Shown: piece after piece, positions 22,380 to 34,189 of the stretch
Layout: each line of letters starts with the position of its first letter
Position numbering within the stretch: the first letter of the stretch is position 1
Assembly (NCBI GenBank): GCA_051453625.1
Contig: JBOZIK010000001.1
Coordinates: 137,077,236-137,141,235, forward strand
From: Welwitschia mirabilis
Lineage: Eukaryota; Gnetophyta; Gnetopsida; Welwitschiales
Reading direction: 5' to 3'
Length of the DNA stretch: 64,000 nt
The notes under the pieces: generated by a model
The model's database searches: none
The model's input: the letters and a program-made list of their open reading frames with translations, nothing else
Told to the model about the DNA's origin: nothing
Program-made: the position numbers and the translations under genes

Positions 22380-22850
22380 CACTAGTCATAACTTTCAAGG
22401 AAGTGCAACATTGAAAATATCTCACTGGCGAAGTATGGATTCTAGGTGAGGAAATGTAATGTTAAGTAGGGAAGTGTGACATCATAATGACTACTAGAAA
22501 GTATAGAAGCATAAAAAATTTAACTGTAACATTAGGTACCTAAGTACAACATTGAACATCTAAGTGCAATGTTAAGGCTTCTCAATGAAGTAGGCTAGAA
22601 TGGGGCAGGAAGTACTAGAGTTAAATAGAAGGTGCAGGAGTATTGCAATGTTAAGGAGTGTAGGAGTATCAAAGTCAAACTACAAAATTAGGCATTCAAA
22701 TGAAATTTTAGATATCTAACTCTGATGTCGACACTTCAAGTATACCATCGGGTATCAAATCTGATGTCAAGCACTAAGTGTAATATTAGTTTCACAAAGT
22801 GAAACATTATCTATGGATTTCAGCTATAATATTTAACTACAATTTAATTA
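22380..22850. repeat. Degenerate tandem repeat, core AAGTGCAACATTGA
   Basis: Many imperfect copies of a roughly 20-27 bp unit occur: GAAGTGCAACATTGAAA, GAAATGTAATGTTAAG, GAAGTGTGACATCA, AAGTACAACATTGAAC, AAGTGCAATGTTAAGG, AAGTGTAATATTAG, AAGTGAAACATTA. The repeat sits at the 5' end of the chromovirus gag region. Confidence 0.6.
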
Positions 22851-25652
22851 TGGTCTTCTTCCACTTAGCCATGAGTTAACTGACACTCTAACTATGGTTA
22901 ACTTTTAATTTTATGATTATGTAACTCCAATTCCACTTTTATAAGTACCTAATAGACCCCTTATTTTTTTCCTTATTTAAAATATGACATAATCTAATGA
23001 TACCTCTACATCCTCTTCACTTACTGCTATACTTTCCATGTGGCATTTTCTTGTCCTTTAGTAATTCATTATCTTTTTATCACTTTTTTTTTTAGGTCTT
23101 TAGCATTTTTCACTTTCTTTGAATACAAACTTCCTATCTAATAATCTTATTCATAGACTACTTCATTTCAAGGTATGGCTAAAATACTATATTCCATTAT
23201 TTCTTGGAATTCTACAAATTTTAGATCTATTGAGTTGGAGATATAACAATATGCTACGCAGTAGGACTTCCCCTAAATCTTCACCTCCAAATTAATAAAT
23301 TTATGTAGTTTTTCCCCTTTTTATCTTCATCATCCAACTACCCTTTACATCTTGGATTTTCTCTATGCCTCCTTTAATCCTTGTATAGTTACCATAACAT
23401 ATCCTCTTCATGATCTTATCTAGATTTCTAAGGAGAGCATAAGATTGGTTTTTAGCTTAACCTAAGATAACTAGGTTTCTTTAAAAGTTTTTCATTTAGA
23501 TAAAGACTTCCACTATTTTATGGCTAATTATTTAGATGACTTTGTCTGTGTATGGGAGATAGATACACATTGACATGAGATATTCATAGTTAATTTTACT
23601 ACTCCTTATTTTGTAGCTTGAGGTCAACTTATCATAGGTAGAGCTTTTCTTCATGATCAAATGAGTGGAATTCCTACACACCTAAATTATTTACTATCTT
23701 TTATAGTTAGCAGTATTTCTTTAGATTTGGCTTCAGTTACTTGTTCTTCCACCCTCTCTTAACTAACCTATATGAAATGAAATGGGGCTAGGATAAGTGT
23801 TTTTATCCTTATATTTTACTTGATTTATAGTTTTCTTTTGGAGGCCTTAGTGGTTTGCAGCCTTTTAGTTATTCTAAGGTAAATCCTTATCTGCTCTTGA
23901 TTTGTCATGAGATTTCTACCTATTATTTGCTTCATTATTGATCTTATTCATCTATGAAGGGTAAAGGTTCTTAGGATTATAACCTTAAAGAAACATCTTA
24001 GTTTACTTTTTCTATCTTATCTAAAGTAGGGATCCTTGTGTAAGAATTTCAAATAGCATATGTATTTCTAAGTATTATAGATGATTAAGGCCTTAGGCTC
24101 TCATAACTTCTCCTACTCTAAATGCAATAAAGCTTTTATTAGTTGGCCTATCCAAGAAGAACCTAAAGAACAAAAATCCCTTATTAGCTTGATGTCACTA
24201 GTCTAACGGGGTATTATTTTATTTTGTTTTAGCTTTGTTCTTCTTTTTCTATTTTTTATCTTCCATGATACTTACATGGACTCCTTCTTTACTTTTGATT
24301 TAGAGTTAATGCTCTAAAGCTTCAGTAGAGAAAGAGCTTGAATTCATCACAATGCCTCTGAAAAAGATCTTAATTTGATAGTTAAGGGAAGATTGTATTA
24401 CTTTTTCTTTTGTTTCTTTCATTAGGATCTTCATGACTTGTTATTTCCTTTTGGTTCTTAAGAGGAGGTTTTTCTAAATGAGTTTGATGAATTAATGAAT
24501 CAAAGGGATATGTATTATTATATGCCTTATTTTCAGCCTTTTAACTAAGTCCATTGGTTTTTGAAGAATCTTTAAAATCTTCTTATTATCCTACTATAGT
24601 CCTATAGATAATATGTAATGAAGAAGATTAAGTATTCTATCATACCAATTAGTTATTAGTGGTGGTGGAGACCTTCTATTTAAAGATCAAGAAACTAATG
24701 GATCAACTGGGGAAGTATCAGACTTTTTCTAGTTTTCTTCATACACAAGTTTTCCATTAATCCTATTTAGACAATGTTTTCACTTATCATCATTTCAAGG
24801 TGGTGGATTTTCCACATGATTTTGGATGTATTCAGTCTACTTGTTGCACTTTTCATTGTCACCATCAGTGATAATGGCCTACCCTTCTATAATAATTTTA
24901 TAACTTGATTGATATGATGGAGTCCTTTTATGGCATGGCTTGACATGGTGTGAAGGAAAAAAAAATCCATGAGTAATTTCCTTCATATGCTAGAGAATCA
25001 AGTGGAGAATATGCATCTTTCTAAGATGTCATAAGTGGATGCTTCCAAGATCACTAGATTCAAAGAGAGTTAAGTTACTTTGTTAGCTTACTTAGTGAAG
25101 AGTGAAAGAATGATTTAAGCTTAGGTAGATCATCTAGCTATCATTATTAAGGATATCAACATTTTGTATCATAGAAGGAAACTTTTCAAGAAGCATCTCT
25201 TGGGGATTCTAGTGGCTTGTAACAAGCTTCATGTGAAGCTTTACAAAATGCCTTACCTAATCACAGAAATAGATGTTTTAGCTGGTTCCTATTCTATGGA
25301 AAATAGTACTATAAGTGCTTCTCATACTACTACTATGATGGAGATGGCTTTAAGTGGAGCAGAATCACCTATTCTAGGCATGGAGAGTTATGATTCCATT
25401 CTATTTTCTATGGAGGATTTCCTTCCTTCCCAATAATGATTTTATCTAAGGTGTCATGCCATATGTATTATTTATTACTACCCTTATTTTTTTCTTCTAT
25501 TATACTATTTACAACTTTTTCTTTGTACTATTTTAAGGGAATGTATGATTTTCATTTCACTTGCTTTAATGTTATGCTTCTATTACTACTATTATAACAG
25601 TGGGATTCTCTTTTCATTTTTTTATAAGTAGTGGTTTACTACTTAATCTTTT
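22851..25652. other. Unassigned 2.7 kb between chromovirus gag and primer site
   Basis: A chromovirus leader is normally short, so this stretch is extra. Plus-strand frame pieces exist, for example an open stretch at 25164-25436 with a Ser/Met/Thr-rich end, and pyrimidine-rich phrases around 23500-24250. I recognise no domain and found no terminal repeats. It may be a third nested insertion, inserted in opposite sense. Confidence 0.35.
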
Positions 25653-25664
25653 CTTTGATACCAA
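25652..25664 (-). other. Primer-binding site of the chromovirus (initiator Met tRNA type)
   Basis: TCTTTGATACCAA, just inside the LTR that starts at 25666, carries GATACCA exactly, the complement of the start of the usual initiator-Met primer site (TGGTATC). Confidence 0.8.
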
Positions 25665-25665
25665 A

Positions 25666-26084
25666 TGTAATGTTTCATTTTATTACTTTAAGATTATTTC
25701 ACATAAAAAGGAAATATATAAGTATTATGCCAAAATCAATAAGAATGACAAAAAATAACTTAGTAGAAAGGTGGAATTTATTATTGATAATAGTAGATTA
25801 CATTTCTCATCATTAGCCAATAGCTTTGAACTAGTGGTCAAAGGTAAAGAAAGGGACTATGACCTGAGCCCCCTGTCCTAGAACCCTTGGGAATTAGCAA
25901 AAGTTATCATTAGTTACATCCACCTAGATTTTTTACCCTTATCTAATGCCATAGGTTTAAACAACACAATGAAAGTACATAGTATATTTGGGTCACATCC
26001 ATTGATAACAATTCATTAGTTATGCTTAATTACACTCTAGTATCTTAATAGAGTTCTTTATAACTGTGAATTTAAAACATTACA
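25666..26084 (-). repeat. 5' LTR of the chromovirus (right copy)
   Basis: It starts TGTAATG and ends CATTACA, a perfect short inverted repeat, 419 bp. It pairs with the block ending at 6557. GAAAA follows and would be the target duplication, unconfirmed. Confidence 0.85.
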
Positions 26085-26369
26085 GAAAATCATCAAAAAG
26101 ATCTCAAAGTAAAACCATGTCCTAGTCAATCATAAGCATAGCAACTGTGAGATCCATAAAGATTTGATATCAAAGTAATCCATTTAGAACATGTACATAT
26201 GTACTTATGAGAAACCAAGAAGCATTATGTAGCTTGGTAGCTAGTCATCCCTATAGAAGGCTTAGAAAGAACTCATGACTTAAGCTCCAATCTCTTGTAT
26301 ATGATGTTTTCAAGTAAATGAAGTAGGGTATCTATAGGCTATAATTGGAGTTTTTAATTAGGGTTTATA
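26085..26369. other. Chromovirus right flank, unassigned
   Basis: No frame or repeat assigned. It begins with GAAAATCATC, the putative target site side. The sequence does not visibly continue the LTR left of the gap at 5433, but missing bases make that comparison weak. Confidence 0.3.
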
Positions 26370-26600
26370 AGGCCTAATGGGATCATTCTTTAGAATGTAC
26401 AAAGTATACATGATTGTTCTTTAGTCATGAGATTAATTTAAGGACTGTTTCTTTAGAATGTTTGAAATCATAATAATATCATTCTTTAGAGTGTTCCAAA
26501 GCCTAATGCGATTATTATTTAAAGTACTTCAAAGTGTAATGGGGTTATTCTTTAGTTATAAGACCACATTAAGGGATTTATCTTAGAAAATATTATTCAT
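26370..26600. repeat. Degenerate tandem repeat with core ATTCTTTAGAATGTTC
   Basis: About five copies of a 35-50 bp unit can be seen: GGGATCATTCTTTAGAATGT, GACTGTTTCTTTAGAATGTT, TATCATTCTTTAGAGTGTTC, GATTATTATTTAAAGTACTT, GGGTTATTCTTTAGTTATAA. Between copies the phrase CAAAGCCTAATG recurs. Confidence 0.65.
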
Positions 26601-26914
26601 TTATCTAATGACTTTAGAAATACTGAAATAGATTCATTATAATAGAAAGGATTAGAAACATAAGTATGGACCCATTATGCACATAGCAATTAGTATTGCT
26701 GCTCCTAGAACTAGTGTTGCTACTAATAATGGTTGGCATACCTTCATCCTTTGCCTCAATATTATAGATGATGTAAATATCTTATAAAGTGATAGAAGGA
26801 ATATTATTAGTAAAACTAGATTTTTATTATCTTAAGCATAATAAATACATAAAAGTATCATAATGATTAATTAAACATGATAAAAAGCCTATATTGTTGA
26901 TGTAAATGTCAATT

Positions 26915-27190
26915 TTTATAGGTTATCAATAGGATATATGATTACAAAGATTTTCTTCCATTTCACTACATATACCAACTACCTTAACAAGATATATTAG
27001 TTTTTCCTCCTAAATTTCTAGTAAAATAATTAAAAAAAAAACATCAAAGTTCATGAATCTAAGGTCAATAAGATATAAAAGACTATACGTTATTGTAATT
27101 TATAATTAGTAATGGATAGAATTTAAATACTTAATGGTTTTGTACTACTTTATAGCTTGGAGAAACAAATCAAAGATAATAAAGATAATA
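26915..27190. repeat. Dispersed repeat, copy 1 (partner 30100-30345)
   Basis: Both copies share TTCTAGTA.AA, GTTCATGA, TTTA.CATTAGTAAT-like sequence and the clearest block, AATACTTAATG.TTTTGTA, followed by an AAAGATAATA stretch. They are in the same orientation about 3.2 kb apart. Confidence 0.6.
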
Positions 27191-30099
27191 AGAAAATAAG
27201 AAAGAAAAGAAAAAAATTAATTCTACATAATGAGATGTAGAGGATGGTTAGTAGTAACAAATAGGCTAGTGTTGTTTATTTATAACTTTTTGTTTTATCT
27301 TTTNNNNNNNNNNNNNNNNNNNNNNNNNNNNNNNNNNNNNNNNNNNNNNNNNNNNNNNNNNNNNNNNNNNNNNNNNNNNNNNNNNNNNNNNNNNNNNNNN
27401 NNNAAATGCATACATGTAATGCAAGAGATGCTTGCATGTTGAAGTGAGTCACTTTGGTATGATATATAGGTTCTTTATTTGAAAACCTAAGCAAAAACCC
27501 TAGTGAAGTCACTTGATAAATCATTACATCCATCTTTTTTAGATTTTATTAAACATGCAAAGACTCATAACACAAATATTAATTTCATTTATATAATGAG
27601 TGAGAAATTCAAAACAACCTTAATATTGTTTTAATTAAACTATTATATAAGAATACCTCTATTTAACCTTAAGACCACTTGTTGATCCTATATGATGCTT
27701 TAATTAGAAAGAATATATATCATTTTCCATATTCAACTAAATGCTTTTGACTTTTGAAATAAACAGAATGATCTTTATCCAATGTTTTTAACTTGATACA
27801 TTGCTAGTGACTATAAGTAAATTTGCATTCTCTTATTCCCTCTTAATTTTCTATTTTCTTTTGCATTGACTATTTATGACAAGGCATACTTTCTTCCAAT
27901 TACTTTTAAAGTTAACTAGTTCTTACTAATAGATTCTAACCATATTGTTTGCCATAAAAATATTCAAATTGACTATGATTGTTGATAACATTATAGCCAA
28001 TACATCTTATTATAAAAATATTTTATTCTTTGTTCCCTCTTTAGGATATAACTCTCATCATCTCTTCATTCATTTTGACGATTATTCTCTTATATAGGTT
28101 GTGTTGGAAAGAGATCATTTCTAATACACATCAATAGAGCTTAAACACCTTTGGCATCCTTAAATTCTTATAGATGAACTCATCTAGATAAATTAGAAAG
28201 ATATGGAAGTCCTTCCTCCCTTTCTAGTAAGATTTACATGGATGGATTGGGAATGTTATCGGAGTATGTTCGATGGTGGAATGAGAGAGAGAAGACTAAT
28301 AGTAAGTGATGGAAATTTCATTAAGTATTTTTTTATTCTTATAGCTTTCCCTTTCTCTTATAGTCATTACTACAATGTAATTTTGGTTTCATGCTTTAAT
28401 GGTTTATATAGATGAAACTGATCTAGCATTCAAATATCTTGAAACTAATTTGATATACAACACCAACATGTACACACCATACATAATGTAAGGACCTTTG
28501 TTTTTTTTATCTCTCCATTCCTATAAAACTCCATATCACATCAACAATTATTAAATAGAAATCTAGTTAGAGAGATCTAATCATATTGTTCAATTTTGAT
28601 GGCTTAAGTATAAAAGGTATAGTAAATAATTACATATGCATATTGATTTAAGGACATCATTGAGATTATAAAGAAAATTTAATAGATTTATAATTTGTAG
28701 AAAGATAAATTTAAAAAGTGGATCTAATTAAATTTAGTATTATGAAGTGAAATTTACTCACTTTATAATCTTATATTTTATTGTTAGCCTTGCATCTAAA
28801 TAGCTTTTTCCCCCTTTTTTCCCTTAAAAAAGGAACTTTAAAGAATATTGTTTAAAATATTATATCCAAATAGAATTTTTTTAAACTTTAAATCATATTA
28901 TTTGAAGTCATGAAATGGGTAATCTACCACAGATCTTTTTTTATCATTCACATATATTAGTTGGTTTTTACATCACAAATATAGAATATGGATGTCATTT
29001 CTCATGGTATGTTCTTAATACTAATTTTATATAAATTGTTTTTACTTGTATATTAGTTAATAATAATATTTTCTTTGATAAATATTTCTATGAAAAAAGT
29101 CTTAAAATAGGCCTTTAAAAAAATTAGTGTTAAAAAAATCCATCTCACCTATGAGAATAAAGTAGTTAATGAAAGAGTAAGAAATATGTAACCTAATTTA
29201 AATGGAATTTTATTGAGATATATTTGATTTATAATTATTATTAATTATTTTTCTATAGCCATGTTCTCATGATATGATTGTATTTTTCATTCAAGAAGGA
29301 TATTGTCGACAAAGAAGAAGTCTACAATAGATGAGGGTAATAACAAGAAAGAAAAGTAGTTTAATTTTTTATTACCACTTGATAATAACAATAATGAGGG
29401 TAACTATGATAAAAAATAGAAAAACTAAAAATTTATTTATTTTAATAAGTATTTTTTTTAAAAAACTATAAGTCATCTTACAATATTTTATCTTAGCTTT
29501 TGGTGGTCACATGTTCATGCTGCCTATTACTGCTACAAAGAGTTATGATGATGAGGATGTTGGTCCACTTTATCATTATTATTTCCCAGGAGATGGGATC
29601 ACTTCCTAGCTTTAAAGATGCCTAAGAATGGTTTTAAGATTGATTTAGATCTAGATGAGCTTAGACTCCCAAGGTAATATAATGAAATTTATTCATTTGA
29701 AATAATGATATATAGAAGTATTTTTTTTCTTCCAGTTTAAGTGAAATCACATATTATTTTGAGTATCTCTTATTCTTACTTATGTGTATAATTTTATGAA
29801 TAGACACTTGAATTCTATTATGAAGCTCAACAAGTACTTATGTATGCTTGCTAAGGATAACTATTATCTTTATCAATTTAACCTAGATGATTGACGAAAA
29901 AAGGAGAAGGATACATTACATAAGCTTTGGACCTTAGTAACTATGAGTAAAATAATTAATTTTTAATAGGTTATACCTAGCATATTTTATATATTTATAA
30001 ACATAGTATATTTAATAACAACATAATCTTTATTTAGTAAAACTTTAGAGAGTTACTAAAGAGTAAGGTATTAAGTAGAATTAGGGATAGGCTACGTAA
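27191..30099. other. AT-rich relic between dispersed repeats
   Basis: It includes a 100 N gap (27304-27403) and a 71-codon open frame at 28203-28415 without recognisable domain. Near 29850-29940 the plus strand reads YHLYQFNLDD and RKKEKDTLHKLWT. This phrase is reminiscent of plant En/Spm-type transposase-associated proteins, but it is too short to rely on. The paired repeats on both sides suggest two copies of one DNA-transposon-like sequence. Confidence 0.25.
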
Positions 30100-30345
30100 C
30101 TATATATACTTTTTTCAATCCATTACATATGCCACTAGCTTTTCTCCCTCAAGTTCTAGTATAAAAATCAAAAAAATTTATTAAAATTCATGATCAAAAA
30201 TTAAAAAATTTATGAAAGATTGTAAGTGTTTCAATTTATCATTAGTAATTCAATAAATTTTAATACTTAATGATTTTGTATTATTTTACTATTTTTCAAT
30301 AGAAATTGAGACCAACAAAGATAATAGTAAAAAGTTTGAATCCAC
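30100..30345. repeat. Dispersed repeat, copy 2 (partner 26915-27190)
   Basis: See the block AATACTTAATGATTTTGTAT at about 30260, against AATACTTAATGGTTTTGTAC in copy 1. The upstream parts also align with gaps. Confidence 0.6.
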
Positions 30346-33300
30346 ATCACTAGCTACAAAGGATAGCTAGCAATAAGGACCATGATAGTAATGTTTACAT
30401 ATAACTTTTGATTTTGAAATTTTACTATTAAATATTGCATCATCACCATATTTAATTTGCTCTCATATGTTGCTCACATTAAATTTTTTTATTTAGTATA
30501 GTTGTTAAAGTTAAAAAGAAAGCCTTAATAAAAGGAAATATTTGAGAAGGGCTACTAAGAAAAATTAATAACTACATTTTCACTATAGCCTAAGAAAAAT
30601 ATGTAAGCTTAAATTTTTTTTTCTTCTTATTTTATAACTTAGTATTTTTGTTGGCTATAGTTCTGCATGCTATCTTAACTACGTTATTCTATTTTAAAAT
30701 AAGATTATTCAACTTAAGATCATTTAGGATTATGAATCCTCTATTAAGATGGAGAATTTAGTAGCATAAGATATTTGGCCTAATTAATTTATAAGATTGA
30801 CATGGATTTTCATCTAGATTATGCATACATAGGTGCTAAGTAGGAGTCCTTACTCTTACACAAAGTTAAAAAGTGCATGAAATAAAAGACAACATGCCTA
30901 GAATAAGGCACAAAGGGTTCAAGAGAAGGCACAGTGTGTTAATGCCATGAAGACAACATCCTAATTGATTCTATTAGAGATTCTTCCTATCATATGGCTT
31001 TTATTTATTTTAATTTTTATTTTTTTAAATTATTTTATTTATTTTAATTTTAATTTTTTAAAGTATTTTTACTAAGTATTTGCATTATAATTAAAATATA
31101 GGCACACTAAACTATGAAAACATTTTATCACAATTTTTAGGCCAAATAGAGTAGTTGTGTTTAGGGGCCATAGGGAACAGATAATCCTAAGGGATAGTTA
31201 ATCATGTACTTTTGATAAATCTTATTACATTCTACTTATTTAGTTGTACATAATTAATGTTTCATACTAAATGATAAAATATATAATTTACAATGTTATG
31301 TTAGGTTTAGTTGGCTTGTATTCCTATCTAATTTTATGATTGTGATAAGGCATCATCATGAGGCTCTTGAATCCATGCATTTGACATTATTATACTTATC
31401 TAATTACACAGGTGTTATCTAATATTTGCATCTTTAAATAAATCATTAATTATAAATCACACTAATTACACAAAATTATATTAACAATAATTTCTCATAT
31501 GTCCTATTCTTAAACTAGCACTAGAGGATTTTTCTTAGAAGTCCCCTGATGATATGAGTAAAAATGCAGTTAATCATCCTAATAATGAAGTATGTGATTT
31601 TTATACATCTACGTGATTTTTATACATCTATGCATTTTTTTTCCATTAACTGTAGTGATATGTAGTTTTGTAACTCCATAAATTTATGAATTAGAACAAA
31701 TATTTTGATATCTACATTTAGCTAGTGAAAAAAAAGAATGTAGTAGTTGATGGTGGGTGGGGGTTTTGTTAGAAAGGAAATAGTGATTAATAGAAACTCA
31801 AAGTCATTATATCAAGGAGGCCAATTAGGAGATGGTTTTAATAAACTTAGGATGTAACTAATTATAAAACCTAATGCCCATTAGTATAGACCTCTTCCAA
31901 CTAGTTCTTCTATTTTGGCAACATTCAAGAGGAGATTATTGTCAAATTAGTTTTTGCAATATAACCTAATTTTCAAGCATAACTAAATTTAATTAATTCT
32001 TTTTGATATGTATGACAAATAAGAAATATAATATATTTATAACATTAACATGACACATAGAATATATAATAATTAAGAATCACATAGTGTTAACTATAAT
32101 TGTGATTCCATACATATTATTTTACATACTTTAGTGTCAACTACAAGCATGATTTCATACACATTATTTTGCATACTTTATGTTAATTTCATGATCTAAA
32201 TCTATCCATTATCTATAGTATGCTAATTTTTCTTTTTATATGTATTATTATAGGTATGGAATAGCTAATGCAAGATGCAAATTTTGGGTATCATGATGTG
32301 ATACGTTGTACCATATCTTAAGACTATGTGATTAAACACATACAATGCCATTTTTGATATATTTATATTAAAATTTTAACTTTTGTTTTTTTAAAAAAAT
32401 TTATGACAATAATTCCATAACTACTATAAAAAATAACAAAAGATTCATTACTTTATAATGATTAATAAATAAATCACCATAAAAAGAAATATAATATAAA
32501 GGTTATAAGAGAAGCACTGTAAAAATTATGTATATTATAATAGTAAAGCTAACTACTATTATATGAAGATTTTTTTTTTCAACTTTTTGATCCCATCAAT
32601 TAAGGTAGCACTATGCGTCTATTGCCACCAAAATTCATGCATATTCATAATCATCATAATAACCATCATGGTATTAAGAATGTGTTGACTTACACTTTTC
32701 TTCTTAATTATGATAGTAACTATCATTAAACAATATGCATACATTCAGCATATTAATGACTACTAGGCCTAAGCATTATGGTATTAAAGGCCTTAATAAG
32801 TTTTAATTCCATTCAAAAATAAAATTATTATTATACAAATATAATTAAACATTATACATAAATCATCTTTATTAATGGCAGTTGATATAAACTTATATGT
32901 TATTAATGATCTAGTTGAGTTTTATTTATCTTCTGAATCATAGTGATTATCTAAAATCATAATAATTTTCATCAAAACCACAATTTACAACCTTTAAAAT
33001 TATGATTTCATTTACATTTTTATAGTGATTAATTAGTCCTTAATGTTTATTCATGACTAATGTTAATTACTAGATTAATTAGTTAGTGATAATTATCATG
33101 ATATGTTGTAATAATAGTTAGCTTGTTTTTATAGTATCTTTCTAAGTATTGTGATTTTATTATATTCTTGAGGTAAGTTAAAGAACTTCATTTATATAAG
33201 GCTATTTTATAGTAAGATGTAGATCAAAATTTATAAATTTCATACTATAAGAATCATATATTTTGTCTCTTCTATTGTACTTAAGAATTACAAATGTTAT

Positions 33301-34189
33301 GGATTGAATTTTATTTTTATATGTTCAATATCACTCCCACATACCTTTTTCCATTGACTTTTAAATTTTACATTTTTTAATTTTTGGTTCTATACTATTT
33401 TAGAAGAGATTTATAATACTTTTAATGTAATTATCAAAACAATAATAATTAAATTTATTCTTTTTCTTAAATTAGTTTATTTTCTTACTCATATATATTA
33501 ATGTTTGTAAAGTATAATTTATTTGGTTAATAGAACTTGATTAAAACATCTATTCTATCATTTTTTTTAATCATTTATTATGGAAATTTCATTATAATTT
33601 TTCATGTTTATATTCACATATTGATTAAAATTCTAAATCCCATGAGTTAATACTTGTAGTCTTCTATTACATAACCTTATTTTTATATAAGTGATCTAAT
33701 AATTATTAACTTGTGTAATGAATTAATTGAAATGTTACTAACTTTTAAAAGTTGTTTTAAATATGGATTTTGAAGATTTTCCTATATCTTTCTTATGGTA
33801 AAAGCATTTAACTAAATTTTTTATTCAACTTATAAGATAAATTATTAATATTATTTTTATTAATATTAAAGCTATTATTAAGGGTATATCAAGAACTAAA
33901 CCTTTTTTTTAATTACTCAATGTAAATGGATTTGGTAATGTCATGCATTTTTAGCTTATCTAACAAATTTTAATAATCATAAATATTTGAAAGAAGATTA
34001 TGTAATAATTAATCATGTAAATTTATTAAACATAAAAATTTTCATAAATGATACTGTTTAGCTAGATTTAATATTTTGCTAAATTGAAATAATATTAAAT
34101 TTATTGAAAAAATACCAATTTTGATGATTTTACAAGTCAAATGTAATGTGTTTTAGTATGTAGATATGCTATTAAAGATATTTCTTAAG
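30346..34189. other. AT-rich intergenic-like DNA, no gene seen
   Basis: It contains low-complexity T/A runs (about 30990-31075), a two-copy 18-19 bp duplication of GTGATTTTTATACATCTA (31591-31628) and a two-copy repeat of about 50 bp (32083-32186). No open frame or domain could be supported. This is the least structured part of the window. Confidence 0.5.
32083..32186. repeat. Two-copy tandem repeat, about 50 bp unit
   Basis: TAGTGTTAACTATAATTGTG then ATTCCATACATATTATTTTA is followed by TAGTGTCAACTACAAGCATG then ATTTCATACACATTATTTTG, each ending CATACTTTA. Confidence 0.8.

Larger units (their letters stand above)
6141..26084 (-). mobile_element. Ty3/gypsy chromovirus with two nested copia elements
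   Basis: Read on the minus strand the order is: 5' LTR (25666-26084), primer site, gag/protease remnants, reverse transcriptase, RNase H, integrase, chromodomain, purine tract, 3' LTR (ending 6557). This is the Ty3/gypsy order, and the chromodomain marks a chromovirus. The short LTRs and initiator-Met primer site would suit a Reina-like or Tekay-like element; I lean to Reina-like. Two copia elements interrupt it (8062-13755 and 14605 to about 19948), and about 2.7 kb of unassigned DNA lies between gag and the primer site. The right flank after 26084 is GAAAA. The left target duplication is lost in the gap. All coding parts are broken by stops. Confidence 0.85.

Noticed and set aside
28203-28415. 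71-codon plus-strand frame starting MEVLPPFLVRFTW
   Set aside because: It looks protein-like at first, but I see no family match, splice context or repeat copy. Left as unassigned.
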